NCBI GenBank assembly: GCA_964247055.1
Contig: OZ176055.1
Coordinates: 2,728,001-2,792,000 of the forward strand
Origin: Paragordius varius
Lineage: Eukaryota; Nematomorpha
Reading direction: 5' to 3'
DNA length: 64,000 bases
The position numbers and the translations under genes were made by a program. Of the stretch, positions 50,058-62,800 are shown in pieces. Within the stretch, counting starts at the first letter, position 1. Each line of letters begins with the position of its first letter. Under the pieces are notes generated by a model. That model did no database searches and was not told the DNA's origin. It saw only the letters and a list, made by a program, of their open reading frames with translations.

Positions 50058-53000
50058 TCATCTATATTCATATCGATTATGTTTGGCATTTAGAGCTTGC
50101 ATTTGTTTGGACATTGGCTTCCCTGCGACTCCACAAGTCCCTACCCCCACTTTACCTAATTCGGTGTCCGGAGTAGCAAATATACTTTTTTTCGTAACAC
50201 CTTTTTTGCCCTTGTGGGCTGCCTTTAATAATAAAAAAGGGATGAAATTTTCATAAATTAATATTATTCGAGAAATTAAGCAATTAAATTAACACTTCAA
50301 TTCGAGCCGGGGTATCTAAAGACCCCAGATTATATTTAAGTTGATATTTTGAGAAACTACTGAAAGAATCGTATCCAGTTTAAATTCATGCTACTATGCG
50401 AATAAAAATTATACAAATAAGCTAAAACATCTAAATAAAATTTGGTTTTAAAAAAATTTACCTATCAAACAACTTCGACACCATTTTTATTCAACAACAT
50501 TTTTGCAAAATATCATTTTCTAGTTTAATCGCTAAAATTAAAACTAATTTTTTATTTAAATTACAACTCACATTGAATGGAAAATAAAAGTATTTTGCAA
50601 TGATTTCAGTTTGTTTCATATTTTTAGAAATATTTGATCTTAAACATGCCTGGGGACCCTAAGACCCCAATTTGAATTGAAGAACTGAATGGATATCTTG
50701 TATCGAAGTGTAAAAATAACACTTCAAAACATTTTCGGGTAGTTTTATATCTCAAAGCGATTCGGCCGAATTTAAAAATATGCTTTTAGCCTTTTAGACG
50801 CAAATTTATTTTTTTTTGAAAAATGTAAAGATGTAAAAAATGGTCATCTCAAACTTTTCCGCCATTTTTTTTGAATCACTAATACATGCAAAGAAATGCA
50901 TATAATGGTTGCAAATAATTAACTTTAGTAAGCTTTGAGATTGCATTTTATCAGCAAAAAGTTGATATTTATTGATTTTAATATATTTAATTCAAACGTG
51001 TTAGAATCTGTTTCAGTTCTAGTATTAAAAAATGTAAAAATATAAGCCCTTTTATCTAATACAGGAAATCGATCTTTGATAATTATATTTTAACTAAACT
51101 AACTTTAAAAACAGTAGTTTATTTACAAAATTGAGTTCTGGGATAAAAAAACTACCCTAATATCTCATCGCGGACAAAAAAGTGAAAAGTCATGAAGTGT
51201 TAATAGGATTTAAATAGCTATGATTTTAGCATAAGACTAGAATTGAATTAAAATCCATAATATTATAAAAAGGGTTAAAAAATATGGGATTGATCTAACA
51301 ATGCACATATAAAAGCAGTATTAATTCTTTACTAGCCTAGAATTGATGATCTGGATATTAGAAAATATATTAAAAGTAAAGAAATGTAAAACTCAAATAA
51401 ACCTATGATATTAAATGTATAAATATATGATGTGAAAGTAAAAAGAAAGCATCAAATTAATTTAGTTCTCTAGCACAAGCTTTATATAAAACATTCACTC
51501 CTTAAACTTAAAATTGGAAAACATTTGTCAACGCGATACGTAATAGCCATATTCTTTCATAATATAATTGGTCAAAATTTTGTATGCTGCAAAAAATGAT
51601 TGATTTATATTAAACTTAATTTAACTTTTTATACTTGCCTAATAGAGATAAAGAATTTTAAAACAACCATACATTAAAAACAATTATATATTTCCATACA
51701 AGCGGGTGTGCTTAATCAAAAAAATATTTTTGTACCCTATGAATTAAAAGTTACGAATTTGAATTGCCTACATACTATTATTAGGCCTCATATTTGTATT
51801 TGAGTGTTTTATTAGAAACACTAACTTATAAATATAGCTTTGCCAGACCATTAACTTTAATGGGTCAATTTCAATATTTTATATAAAATAGTAAAAAACA
51901 AATTACAAATGATATATTGATTTAAATTATATATTAAAGTTTTTCAATAATAAATATAATAATATACTTTAAAATTGAATTCTTTCCATTTATTTTTTTC
52001 ACGTTCACCTTCGGCATCCAACTTTTGTAAGCGCTCCGCCTTTTTCTGAGCCTTCTTTTTACGATTCTCATATTGAGTCTTTATAAATTCTTTTCTGAGT
52101 TAAATAATAATTTATTGAAAATCAAATGGTTTTTTCTAATAATAATTTTAATATTTTAATTTTAATACCTAAATAATAAAATTATTATTTAATAATTTTG
52201 ATATTTTATGGTTACTTTTATATAATATATTTAACTAAAACTAAGTCATAGTTTTATAAACCTTATAATAAAATCAGAAGGTCAGAACCAAGATTTCAGA
52301 ACTATATTATAATAATATAATAAAGATATGCAAATCTTTGCTTTTATGAAAAAATATCCTACAAACGAGTGACATATACAGAAAATGTAAAAACTTGGAT
52401 TTCGTTTTATCCTTGGTGGATATGGAGTTAGGATTTAAAGGGTGTATAGAAGCAGTTTTTGAAGCTTCCAAAGTACTTTCACGATTCTTGATTAAATTTG
52501 TGTCCAATTCCTCGGAATAAGGTTTTAGAGTATTAAGTAATGAAACGTCTTTAGTCCCGTATTTGGCAAATGTGATTGTGGCATGTTTATCATCAATAAT
52601 CTCATCAATTATTGCTTCATAATAACTATTTTTTTAACAAATAAATATAAATAATATGTTAAAATGTATTTTTAAAATACGGTATACTTTTCAATTATGT
52701 TGTATTTGATTAATTGGTTTTAATTATGGTAATGTACATAATAACCCAAACACATTGATATAAAAATTACAAAATTATATTGTTTACTAATTTTTTCGAA
52801 TCCATATATAAAAGTATTTTTGCACCAAATAAATTAGCAAATAATATTAAATATAAGGTAGCATTGTATGGAAAAAAATATTTTTAAAGCACCATTAAAA
52901 GCCGTTGATTTAAGGAAAACGATTCCGGTAATAAACACGTTAATATTCAAACATGTTTAAATAGTTACTTTCCGTTTTTGGACCATATTGCTAAACATTT

Positions 53001-53277
53001 ATCCCCTACTTTCCAATCATATATCTCATGGTTGGTATTGGTTTCAACTACATGTACATTATCTTGTTGTTTTTCAATCAAATCTAGAGTTAATTGAATA
53101 ACAGACTGGGAAATTATGTAAATATTCATACCACCAAATCTTCTCTCAATTTATTTAAATCTTCATTGTTAGGATCGGCAGATAAGGCTGCTTCAACCTA
53201 AATTATAAGGCGTATAAAACTTGTTCCAATTGAATTTTGTAAGAAGTTAAATTCGATATCAGTTCGTTATCAGTCAT
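50058..53277 (-). CDS. SMNDC1: Survival of motor neuron-related splicing factor 30 (SPF30), 6 exons
   Basis: Exons in transcript order: 53221-53277, 53132-53197, 52969-53105, 52395-52625, 51968-52094, 50058-50222. They total 783 nt (260 residues; human 238), in phase throughout. SPF30 is a nuclear Tudor-domain factor that binds symmetrically dimethylated arginine and is needed for tri-snRNP recruitment to the spliceosome. Visible: the N-terminal [20 protein letters not shown]; Tudor domain from W72 ([36 protein letters not shown]) to about 120; a lysine-rich helix ([20 protein letters not shown]); and the C-terminal [21 protein letters not shown], nearly as in human. Introns 1 and 2 are only 23 and 26 nt and each carries an in-frame stop. 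Intron 5 is 1745 nt. The gene is divergent from the beta-galactosidase gene. Confidence 0.94.
50289..50714 (+). repeat. MITE family M1, copy C (in SMNDC1 intron 5)
   Basis: Starts TTAACACTTCAATTCGAGCC with the subterminal hairpin GGGGTATCTAAAGACCCC and ends TTGTATCGAAGTGTAA. It is closely related to copy A over its length, and abuts an M2 copy with almost no gap. Confidence 0.65.
50716..51203 (-). repeat. MITE family M2, copy C (in SMNDC1 intron 5)
   Basis: The left end is TAACACTTCAAAACATTTTC and the right end CATGAAGTGTTAA, an inverted CACTTCA pair with TTAA at the right. The block TCATCTCAAACTTTTCCGCC is the reverse complement of the copy A internal block. The orientation is therefore opposite to copy A. 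Confidence 0.65.
51204..51967 (-). other. Remainder of SMNDC1 intron 5
   Basis: A+T-rich sequence with no coding signal. Exon 5 (ending FNFK) joins exon 6 (starting AAHKGKKG) in phase, so no further exon is needed here. Confidence 0.6.
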
Positions 53278-53329
53278 ATTTTTATATCATGCGTTCCTAA
53301 AACGATGTGTTAATTTTTTCAAAAAACTC
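53278..53329. promoter_or_regulatory. 52-bp divergent spacer between SMNDC1 and GLB1L2-like start codons
   Basis: Only 52 bp separate the two ATGs, so both 5' UTRs and any core promoter must fit in or overlap the coding ends. The alternatives are that transcription starts inside the neighbour, or that a distant 5' exon or spliced leader supplies the mRNA end. TTTTTATATC at about 53280 is the only TATA-like string. Confidence 0.6.
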
Positions 53330-56300
53330 ATGGAAAAATTTCTAGTTTCACCGTATAATCTTAAAATACGGATATTTTTAGTTTTAATATTATCTTGTCT
53401 ATTTTTATACCTTATCCTTAACGATGAAGTCAGTAATTTCATATTTGGTGATTTATTTACACCCGAAAAATATCCTTACGATTTAATTTCCGATTCGAAC
53501 CGAGAATCTCACGAAACTTTGACAGGATTAAAGATTAGTGGGCAAACTTTCCTGCTAAATAACAAAGAATTTACTATACTCAGTGGATCTATACATTATT
53601 TTAGAGTACATCCTGATTATTGGTATGATAGATTGCTAAAACTACGGGCAGCTGGATTAAACACCGTTACCACGTAATTTTTGGACATTTTTAAATTTTT
53701 TTAATTTATATAAGATAAATTTTTATTTCAGATATGTGCCATGGAATATGCATCAAATGTGCCCAAATTGTACTCTAAAGTTTGATGGGATACTAAATTT
53801 ACGGTTTTTACATTTAATCCTTCATTTTGAATTTTTTACATAATTCTTTATATTGCATGTACATGCCTTTACCAATGCCTTCATTCTATATTGCATTAAT
53901 ATTAATATTCAACGTGTGAAATATATATAAACTCTCCTTTTAAATTGATTGGATCATTAGGTTTAAAATTAATATTCATATAATATAAAACATCTTTGTG
54001 TATAGTCGATTTTTATTTCTTGCGCGACAATTGGGACTTTTTGTCATATTACGTCCCGGACCCTACATATGCGCTGAATGGGATTTGGGTGGATTACCCA
54101 GGTTTTTTATGCATTTTTTTTAATTTTTATTTATGCATTATCAAAACTATTTTTTAATTTATACAATATAGTAAAAAATATCTTAAAAAAAGTAATTGAA
54201 CATAATTCGTTATTATTATTAATCTATTTTCATTTATGATGACATTAGCTGTGTCCTCCCATATTTCTTAAATAAATTTAATAAATTTGTTATTTTTATT
54301 GGTATAAATTCCATAAAAAGAATGTCAAAATTTTCTTATGGAGAAAAGTAGCGTTTGTATATGTCTTTTACAATAAGTTATTGTTTTTGGTATTTTTTTT
54401 TATTTTCCAAACAAATAAACTTGTATAAATACGACAATATAAATTTTTAAATTATGTAATATAATTGTCTAAAAATCGATCATGGGATCAATTGGTAAAT
54501 AACTATACCAAGTGGAAGAAATGCCTTGAACAATATGGAATAATTATAAACGCCACAAAAACAAAAATAATGATAACGGGTGAAAGTGAAACACCCAGAT
54601 ACCCCAGTTTCATTTGCAGTAAGGAAGTACGTTCGAATTCCAATAAATGCATATTATGTCAAATGTGGGTACACAAAAAATGCTCTAAAATAAAAGACAA
54701 GTTAACAAATGTAATAAATTTTAAATGTTTAAATTGCTTAGACCCAAGCAATAAGGATTTTAATCGACCAAAGCTACTTTACATTGATGGACATGACATC
54801 GAATTGGTTGACTCTTTCGTATACCTAGGAGATGTCATATCATCTCAGGGAAGCCCACAAAAGGCTATCAAAAGAAAAACACAACAAGGTTGGATAAAAT
54901 ATAATCAGTTATAATATGTTTTCCAAAACAAAAATGTTAACAATCGTAATAAATGGTATCTTTACAAGGCAGGAATAAGACCTGCTCTTACCTATGGTTC
55001 TGAAACCTGGGCATTAAACAAAACAAATCAAACAAAACTCCTAACCAGTGAGAATCGAATACTCAAAAGCTGCTTTCGTACACCAGAAATACCAACTTTC
55101 ATTAAAAAAACCGACAAAATTGATTATATCATTCAAACTAATAGATTGCGTCTCTACGGTTATACTCAGAGAAGAGACGCCACCCATCCTTTAAAAACTG
55201 TTGAAAACATTAATGTTGATGATAATGATAATATAAAAATGGACTTGAATCAACGTAGCCTTTCCACAGAACAATGTAAAGATCGTAATTTATGGAGGAA
55301 ATTACTTCGTGGATACAAAACCCCGAATATGGAGTCCTAATATTATCCATCCAATTGTCTAAAAATAACTCTACACAAACTTTTTTAAACATCTTAATTC
55401 TTCCTATTTTAATTGAAAATCAATACTTTTAGTTGGTTATTAGCTCACCCCGACATTAAGTTGCGTTCTATCCAATCTCCCCAATATACTAGCGCAGTTG
55501 ATACTTATCTCAAACAATTATTTGCACACATTCACGATATGCAATACACACATCCAAGTGGTCAAGGCTCTATCATTGCATTTCAAGTCGAAAATGAATT
55601 GGCTTCATACTATGTTTCAGGCACCAAAGTTCTGTTCAAATTTAAATTATTTATGTAAAATTATACTCATTGCTAAGTTTTACATTAAATATTGCCCGTA
55701 GAAGCATATACACTAAAGAGAATTATTATTGGCTAATAGCTAGAAAAATCAAAGAAATAACAACTCAAGTTAATAATATTTTTCTATTAGTCATTTTTTC
55801 TATAAAAATTAAAATTTGAAGACAAAACTAAAAAGTAAATGACAAATATTTTTTAGTAAGGAAGACCTTATTTTATCCGAGTTCTTAACAGAAATTAGTT
55901 AGATTATCTATTTTACATATACCATTTACAGTTCAAATTCACCCTTGAACAATTCAATTCACCCTCGAACAATTTAAATTCACCCTTGAACAATTCAAAT
56001 TCACCCTCGAACAATTCAAATTCACCCTAAAAATAAATTATGTGTTTTCGAACTAATATAACTCATTATTAATATAAAATATATCTTTATGGCATAATTA
56101 ATTATTTTTTTCAGTATTATTTTAATTTAAAACAAAATTTTATTTTTTAAAAATATAGATAATTTTTAATCTTAAAAAACATGTTATTTATTTGAGGGTG
56201 AATATGAATTGTTCAAGGGTGAATTTGAATTGTTTAAGGGTGAATTTGAATTGTTTAAGGGTGAATTTGAACTGTAAATGGTATATTATTTCGGAAAAAT

Positions 56301-56837
56301 CAAAATAACACTTTTTCTGCATAACCAAATTACATTCTTCTACTGATGAAAAAAAGTTTCATAACTTCAATTTTTCCTGCATAGGATGATAAAAAAATCG
56401 AAGCATTATTACCAAATTTTATGGATGCAAAACGTTACCTTTCTTGGCTTTATAAAAAGTATCGGGAATATGGAATCACAGAATTTTTATTCACATCGGA
56501 CGGCACAGATTTATACGATAATGGAAAAGCCGCTAAATTGATACATAATTTAAATGGTAATTTTTTAATTTATCTTTTTTTGGACAAAATAGTTGGAACA
56601 TTATTAGTGCATACCTATAATTACATTAATTGTGAAATACTTATTTATACAAACAAAAATTTTAATAATATTTTTTTAAGGGAAGGAAACTGCTCTGTAA
56701 TTTGACTTTTTTATTTTGGATGGACTTTTATTTCCCAAAATGTCTTGGCCATTTAAGAATTTGGACATATTTTAAATGTTAATCTAACTGGTTTATTGGT
56801 TTTTTATTTGACATAACTCATTAATACCTGGTAAGGG

Positions 56838-56899
<62 letters not shown>

Positions 56900-59800
56900 T
56901 TTTTAAAAAAAATATTAGTTTTGGGAGGAGTAAATTTTCAAAAACATGCACTTAAAGCCATTCAAGTTATGAATCGAGTTCAAGGAGAAAAACCCTTGTT
57001 TGTTGTAGAATATTGGTCTGGTTGGTTTGATCATTGGGGAGAAGGTGTACATAACACTTTTCCTCAAAAAAGTAAGCCCTATTTTCAATTTTTTTTAAAG
57101 GGTTTGCAAGTGTTTTGTAGAGCTAAGCTTCTATAAAAATGGCACATTTTTTGAGAAATGTATAGATTATTATTAAAGTTTCGGGAGTCATAAAGTTTAA
57201 AAAGCCACATAATTGTTTAGTTTTTAAATAAAAAGTTCCCTGAAATATATCTATAACTTGTTATTTTATCAGATTTATGGAGTTTATTAAGAGAGCTAGA
57301 TTATATAAATTTGATTAGCTTTTATATAAAAATGATATCATTTCTATTAAATCAATACACAACTATTTATTATATTAAATTTGGACGTTTTTGTTAGTAA
57401 TTGGTTTAGTTTTTATAAAATAAAATATGTAAAACTTATAACATATGTCGAATAAGTTAAAAATATCTTTTATAAAAATATTATGGTATTAAAAAATTTA
57501 AGCCCCACCAAAAATATACAATTTTTTAAATTTACCTATTAAACAATTTAAATTAATACTTTAACAATTCAAATTGATCTAAAATAAATTAAGTGTTTTT
57601 TAAATAATTACTTATATTTTTATTATTTTTTAAAATGTAATTTTGTTCAAAATTAAAATAATACTGAAAAAATAATAGACCTTGCCATAAAGATTTATTT
57701 CTTATTAATGATAATTTTATATTAGGAAAACAAATCATTTATTTTTAGGGTAGGATAATTTTGAATTGTTCAAGGGTGAACTTAAATTGTAAATTGTATA
57801 TATGTTTTATTTCCTATGACTATTCGAAATTTCGTAACATAAAACATCAAATTTTAAACCATATTTTTAAGCAACAATTGATTGAGTTTAATCTATTTGA
57901 GTTATCAAAATTTATTTTATAAAAAACTCACATATAGCATTTGTAATGAATGTGGAAAGTATCTTTTTACATGGTGGATCAATCAATTTCTACATGTTTC
58001 ACGGGGGAACAAATTTTGGTTTTTGGAATGGTGCTAATTATATTTCTTCTCCCAATTCAAACGATCTGGAAAAATATATTTATACACCAACTGTCACTTC
58101 TTATGGTATATATATTTCTTTTTCTTTGTTTTGAGATTTTTTTCAATTTTAAAACTTTAAAATTTTAATTCTGTGATATTTGGTTGTTTTTAATTTCTTA
58201 AATTAATAATTGATGAATATATACTTGTTTTGTCAATATAATTTAGATTACGATGCACCTCTGAGTGAGAATGGTCTATACACTGAAAAATATAAAAGTT
58301 TGCGACAATTAATTAGTAATCATTCACGGCATTTTGGACAATATTCTGGTATTTTTTTTATTTATAAAAATATATTTTGCTTAATTTTATTGGACATTAC
58401 ACATATATTTGATGGTGTTTGCGAAAAATTTGGGCATTATAAATCTATTACTAAAATCTGGCCAACAAAGTCCTATTTAACAGAAAAGGTCAGTTTCTAA
58501 TGATCTGTAAAATCATTAGTTGTACACAAAAGGGTATATGTTACCCTAAAAAATCGCCTCACCACGAAGCTTAAATATTACATATGAATTACTTCGTGGT
58601 ATGAAAACTCCGTATCCGGAGTCTCTTACCCATCATGATTCTAATTATGTAAATTTTTATAGTATGAAAATCTTTTCCCCATTTTTTTAAATTGTATTAA
58701 CATTTTTTTCTTTAAAAGAAGACTTTTTAATAATTTAAAACGTTTTGATTGTGTTTTTTGATTCGAATTATTTGTAAATTAATTTTATTAATTACAATAT
58801 TTTTTTAATGTGATATAATGTTTTTTATGATATAAAAAAAGGTGATTGTCTGCTGATATTTTTTTTGTACAATTTTTTTAAATTAATAGTTAGAGTTTTT
58901 TTATCAAACTGACACTTTTTTGATGTTTTTGAGAGTTATCGACAAAAAAATGAAATTTATTTTTAGTCCCAAAGAATTTGCCCACAATCCCATATACTAA
59001 ACCAGCCATAGCTTATGGTATAATATTAATATATATATTTGAAAAAAATATTTAACCTAACAAAAAAATATTTTGTTTAATTCGTAAAATATTAAATATA
59101 TTTTTTTGTTTGCCAATTCAGATCCCATTATGATCGTACAATACATGGATCTAGATTCCATTTTATCATTCGTTGAGGTAGTTATAAAAATCTATTTTGA
59201 ACTTATTGAATTTCTGGGAAATTTTTTATTTAATATATATTTTGTTAGTTACCTTTCAGTTCAGAAAAACCACTTTTTATTGAGGAAGTTATGCATTATT
59301 ACTATTTTGGAGAAAATAGTAGACATACTATAGATCAAGGCTATCCTCAAACTATAATATCTGGCATGGGATATATACTCTATCGAGGATTGATAGGTAA
59401 GGCAGCCGCAATATAATTATATTTAAAAAATCATAATTTTGATTAAACTAGGCAATTTAAATTATAGCTTAGTTTTTACATAATTAACATGGTGGTCTTA
59501 TAAAAGGGTTTTATTTATTAAACCTCCCAACATATTTTTGTATTGGAAAAAATTTTTAAATGTAAAAATGTTATTTTTTTAATGTATAATTTTAAAGGAT
59601 CTATCTAAATCTTGTTGTATGGGCTTAACGATCAAATAAAACCAAATTTTTATTTTTATGAATTTTAGGATTTAAATTATATTGAACAACAAGTTGTTTG
59701 GGAATAATAATCTTATCATGATTTAGCATACTTTTTATCTTTTTAATCTATTGTTTTGCTGTTAAAATTGGTATTTTAGCGTAAAGTTTTAAAATTTAGA

Positions 59801-62800
59801 TTTTATTTCTTCGTTTAAAGGAGTTTTTTTAACCTGATCAAATTTTTTATTGAAAAATTGCTTACTTTTTTGCTTTTTAAACATTCAAACATTCCAATCT
59901 ATTCTATATCAAGATTCAAGTTTTGAAGAAAACAATTTTGTATGGCCTGTGGACTCTCACTCCAATTTCCATAACATTAACAATGATTTAAATAGCATTA
60001 ACAACAATCCCAATCAAATTACTATAGAGTTGTCAGGGGGTCGTATTGCCGATAGATGTGATTTCTATTGGCATCGAACATTAATTCACATTATTGAAAT
60101 GAATACAGGAGGTATAATATATGTTTTCCATAAAATTTGAGCACATAAATTTGAAATTAGTAGAGTTTACAATGTTTTTATAAAGAGGATTGCAACTTAT
60201 ACTAGCTTAAGACATCCATTTTTTGCATAATAAAGTTAACCTAATCTTTTGAAACTTTATTTATTTAAGCCTTTAAATTTGTGGTAGCCCATATTTTAAA
60301 CTCTATTCGTTTTAGTCTCCTATAAGGATCTATGGTTGACTTTATAAATTAAAATAACACTGTAAATGTATAAAAAATATATATGCAGTTTAAAATTAAA
60401 TTTTTCAATGCTGTTTTTTTGTAATATCACATGATTACTTATTTGAGTAGATGTGTTAATAGATTACCCTAACATTATATGTTGACCGATATAATATAGA
60501 ACTGTAAATAATAAGGATTTTAAAATATGGCTTCTATATTCAAAAATAATGGGCTATATTTATTCGGTAATTTTACCTTTTACTGCTGAAATTCCTCTAT
60601 CTCATACTAAATACTTGCACTTTTATAAATTATAATTCTATTTTTACTCCTATATGAAAATTAAATTTGGTTTGATTATTCTTTAGCACAGCTAACCACA
60701 TCATTCCCAAAAAATCATGATGAAAATTTTGTTGGTTATAAATTTCAATATTTGCCACCGTTACGCAAACTGTTTAATACGAATAATAATGATATTCCTT
60801 CAACAAATAAGATTGATGGAGCGTTTTATTATTATAATGAACATGGAAAAAGTATAGATGCCCCTATCAATTTAATCCAAAACAATGATATTATTCAAAA
60901 AGAGAATTCAGAAGATCAAGTCTCATACATAGCCTTAGATATGTTGGTTGAAAATTTGGGCCGTATAAATTTCAATTATTATGGCGATGATATGGCTAGT
61001 AAGGCACCACAATTTTTGCTTTCAGAACAGAGGAAAGGTAGGCTGAAAAAAAAGATAACATATATTTCAATTGGTTTATTTATTAATTTTGGAATTATTT
61101 AAATGCAATAATTGAATTTATTTTAAGCATGAATTTTCGATTTCTACAAGTTCCTTATCAAATGTAAAAATAGAATTAAAAGAAAACTAAAAATATATCT
61201 TAATTACCTTGTGCTGATAATACATTTTTCGGATTTTTAAATAAGGTTTAGTACTTTTGAAAGTAAAGTAAAATAGTGAACGATTAAAAAATGTATATAT
61301 TTATTTATTTTCTCAATATGTATAAAAGAATAATATTTAAATATAAATTGCTAGTTTTAAGATTCGAATGGAGGGTTTTCACATTAATGCATTTTTGAAA
61401 ATATCGCTAATAAAAATAAATAATTTCATTAAATAACATTTTTTACATAAATAGGGTTTTCGGGTCAAGTCATAATAAATGGAAAAAATATTAAACGTTG
61501 GGTAATTTATCCGCTAGATTTCACAGAAGAATGGATGACAGGGTATTATTTAGAATTAACTTTTAAAATTTTGTTCGATGCGCATATTTAAATACTTAAT
61601 TATGGCTTATTTTGATTTAAAATAATCAAAAATAAATATATTGATACCGGTTTCCTGTTAATTTTACTACTATATAAATATATTAAACCGCGAATAAGCC
61701 TCAAATAATATATTAAAATATGCAGCATACCTAGAGATCAATTTAAACAATTTCCACAAAAAGCAAACCTATTGCGAGTCCCTGGATTTTTCATCGCCTA
61801 CTTATACATTTCGCAAAATACGCCTTCTGATACATTTATTAACATGAAGGTAAGTTTTACTTTAATAGCATTCATTTTTTGAAAATTTGTTTACTTTTGT
61901 CATCCTTATAAAATAATGTTCAATTTTTTTAGAATTTTTAACACTGTATTAAAGGATTATAAATCTGCAATAAATCATTGAAAAACATAAAAGGTCCACA
62001 TGTAACTTTATATTACAAATTATTTAATGGTTTTTTTCAAAAATTAACCAGTTTCCGGGTATGTTACTTTTTTGACATAAAGGTATTTTAGTTTAAGATT
62101 TGTAAATGTCATTTCAATCATTCAACATACTAGGGGTGTCTTTATTTAATTTATGTTTAGGGTTGGAAGAAAGGATGTGTTTTTGTCAACAATTTTAATG
62201 TTGGACGTTATTGGATTGGGATGGGTCCTCAACAAACGCTGTATGTTCCGGCACCACTCCTTAAGCCCGGTGTTAATGAAGTATTTTGTAAATTTATAAT
62301 TGTCGCAATTTTTTGGTTAGTCTCTGGTTTCGGTTATATTTTTTATATTTTTGGAAAAAAGCCGTTTTGGACTAAAAAAGGATTTTTTATGCAGATATTT
62401 TGGTTTTATTTCCATTATTTTTTACAAAATCTAACGATGGCTTTAATTTAGGTTTTTTTAGATTTATAGCCAAATTATTTACTACAATGTGTAAAATTAG
62501 ATAAAAATTTTAAACATATTAAACAACAAAATTTTATGGTGCTATGTTTTTCTAAAAAAAGCATTATACAAACAAAAGAATATCATTATGTATAATCTAA
62601 AAATAAAATCATATTTTTGGATACATTTACAAAAAATTAAGAAATAATCAAAGTAATTTGATTTAGAGCACCAAACATTTAACCATTTGTCGGAGTTAAT
62701 AATTTTTTAATAATATTATTATATATTTTATTATTTAGATTATAGTGTGGGAAACTGAGCATGCTGGAAGTACGATACAATTTTCTAATGGACATATTTG

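Noticed and set aside
59272-59396. Acceptor at TTCAG (59271) for exon 11 of the beta-galactosidase gene
   Set aside because: It shifts the frame; the acceptor ending at 59248 keeps phase and gives [13 protein letters not shown], which matches the family.
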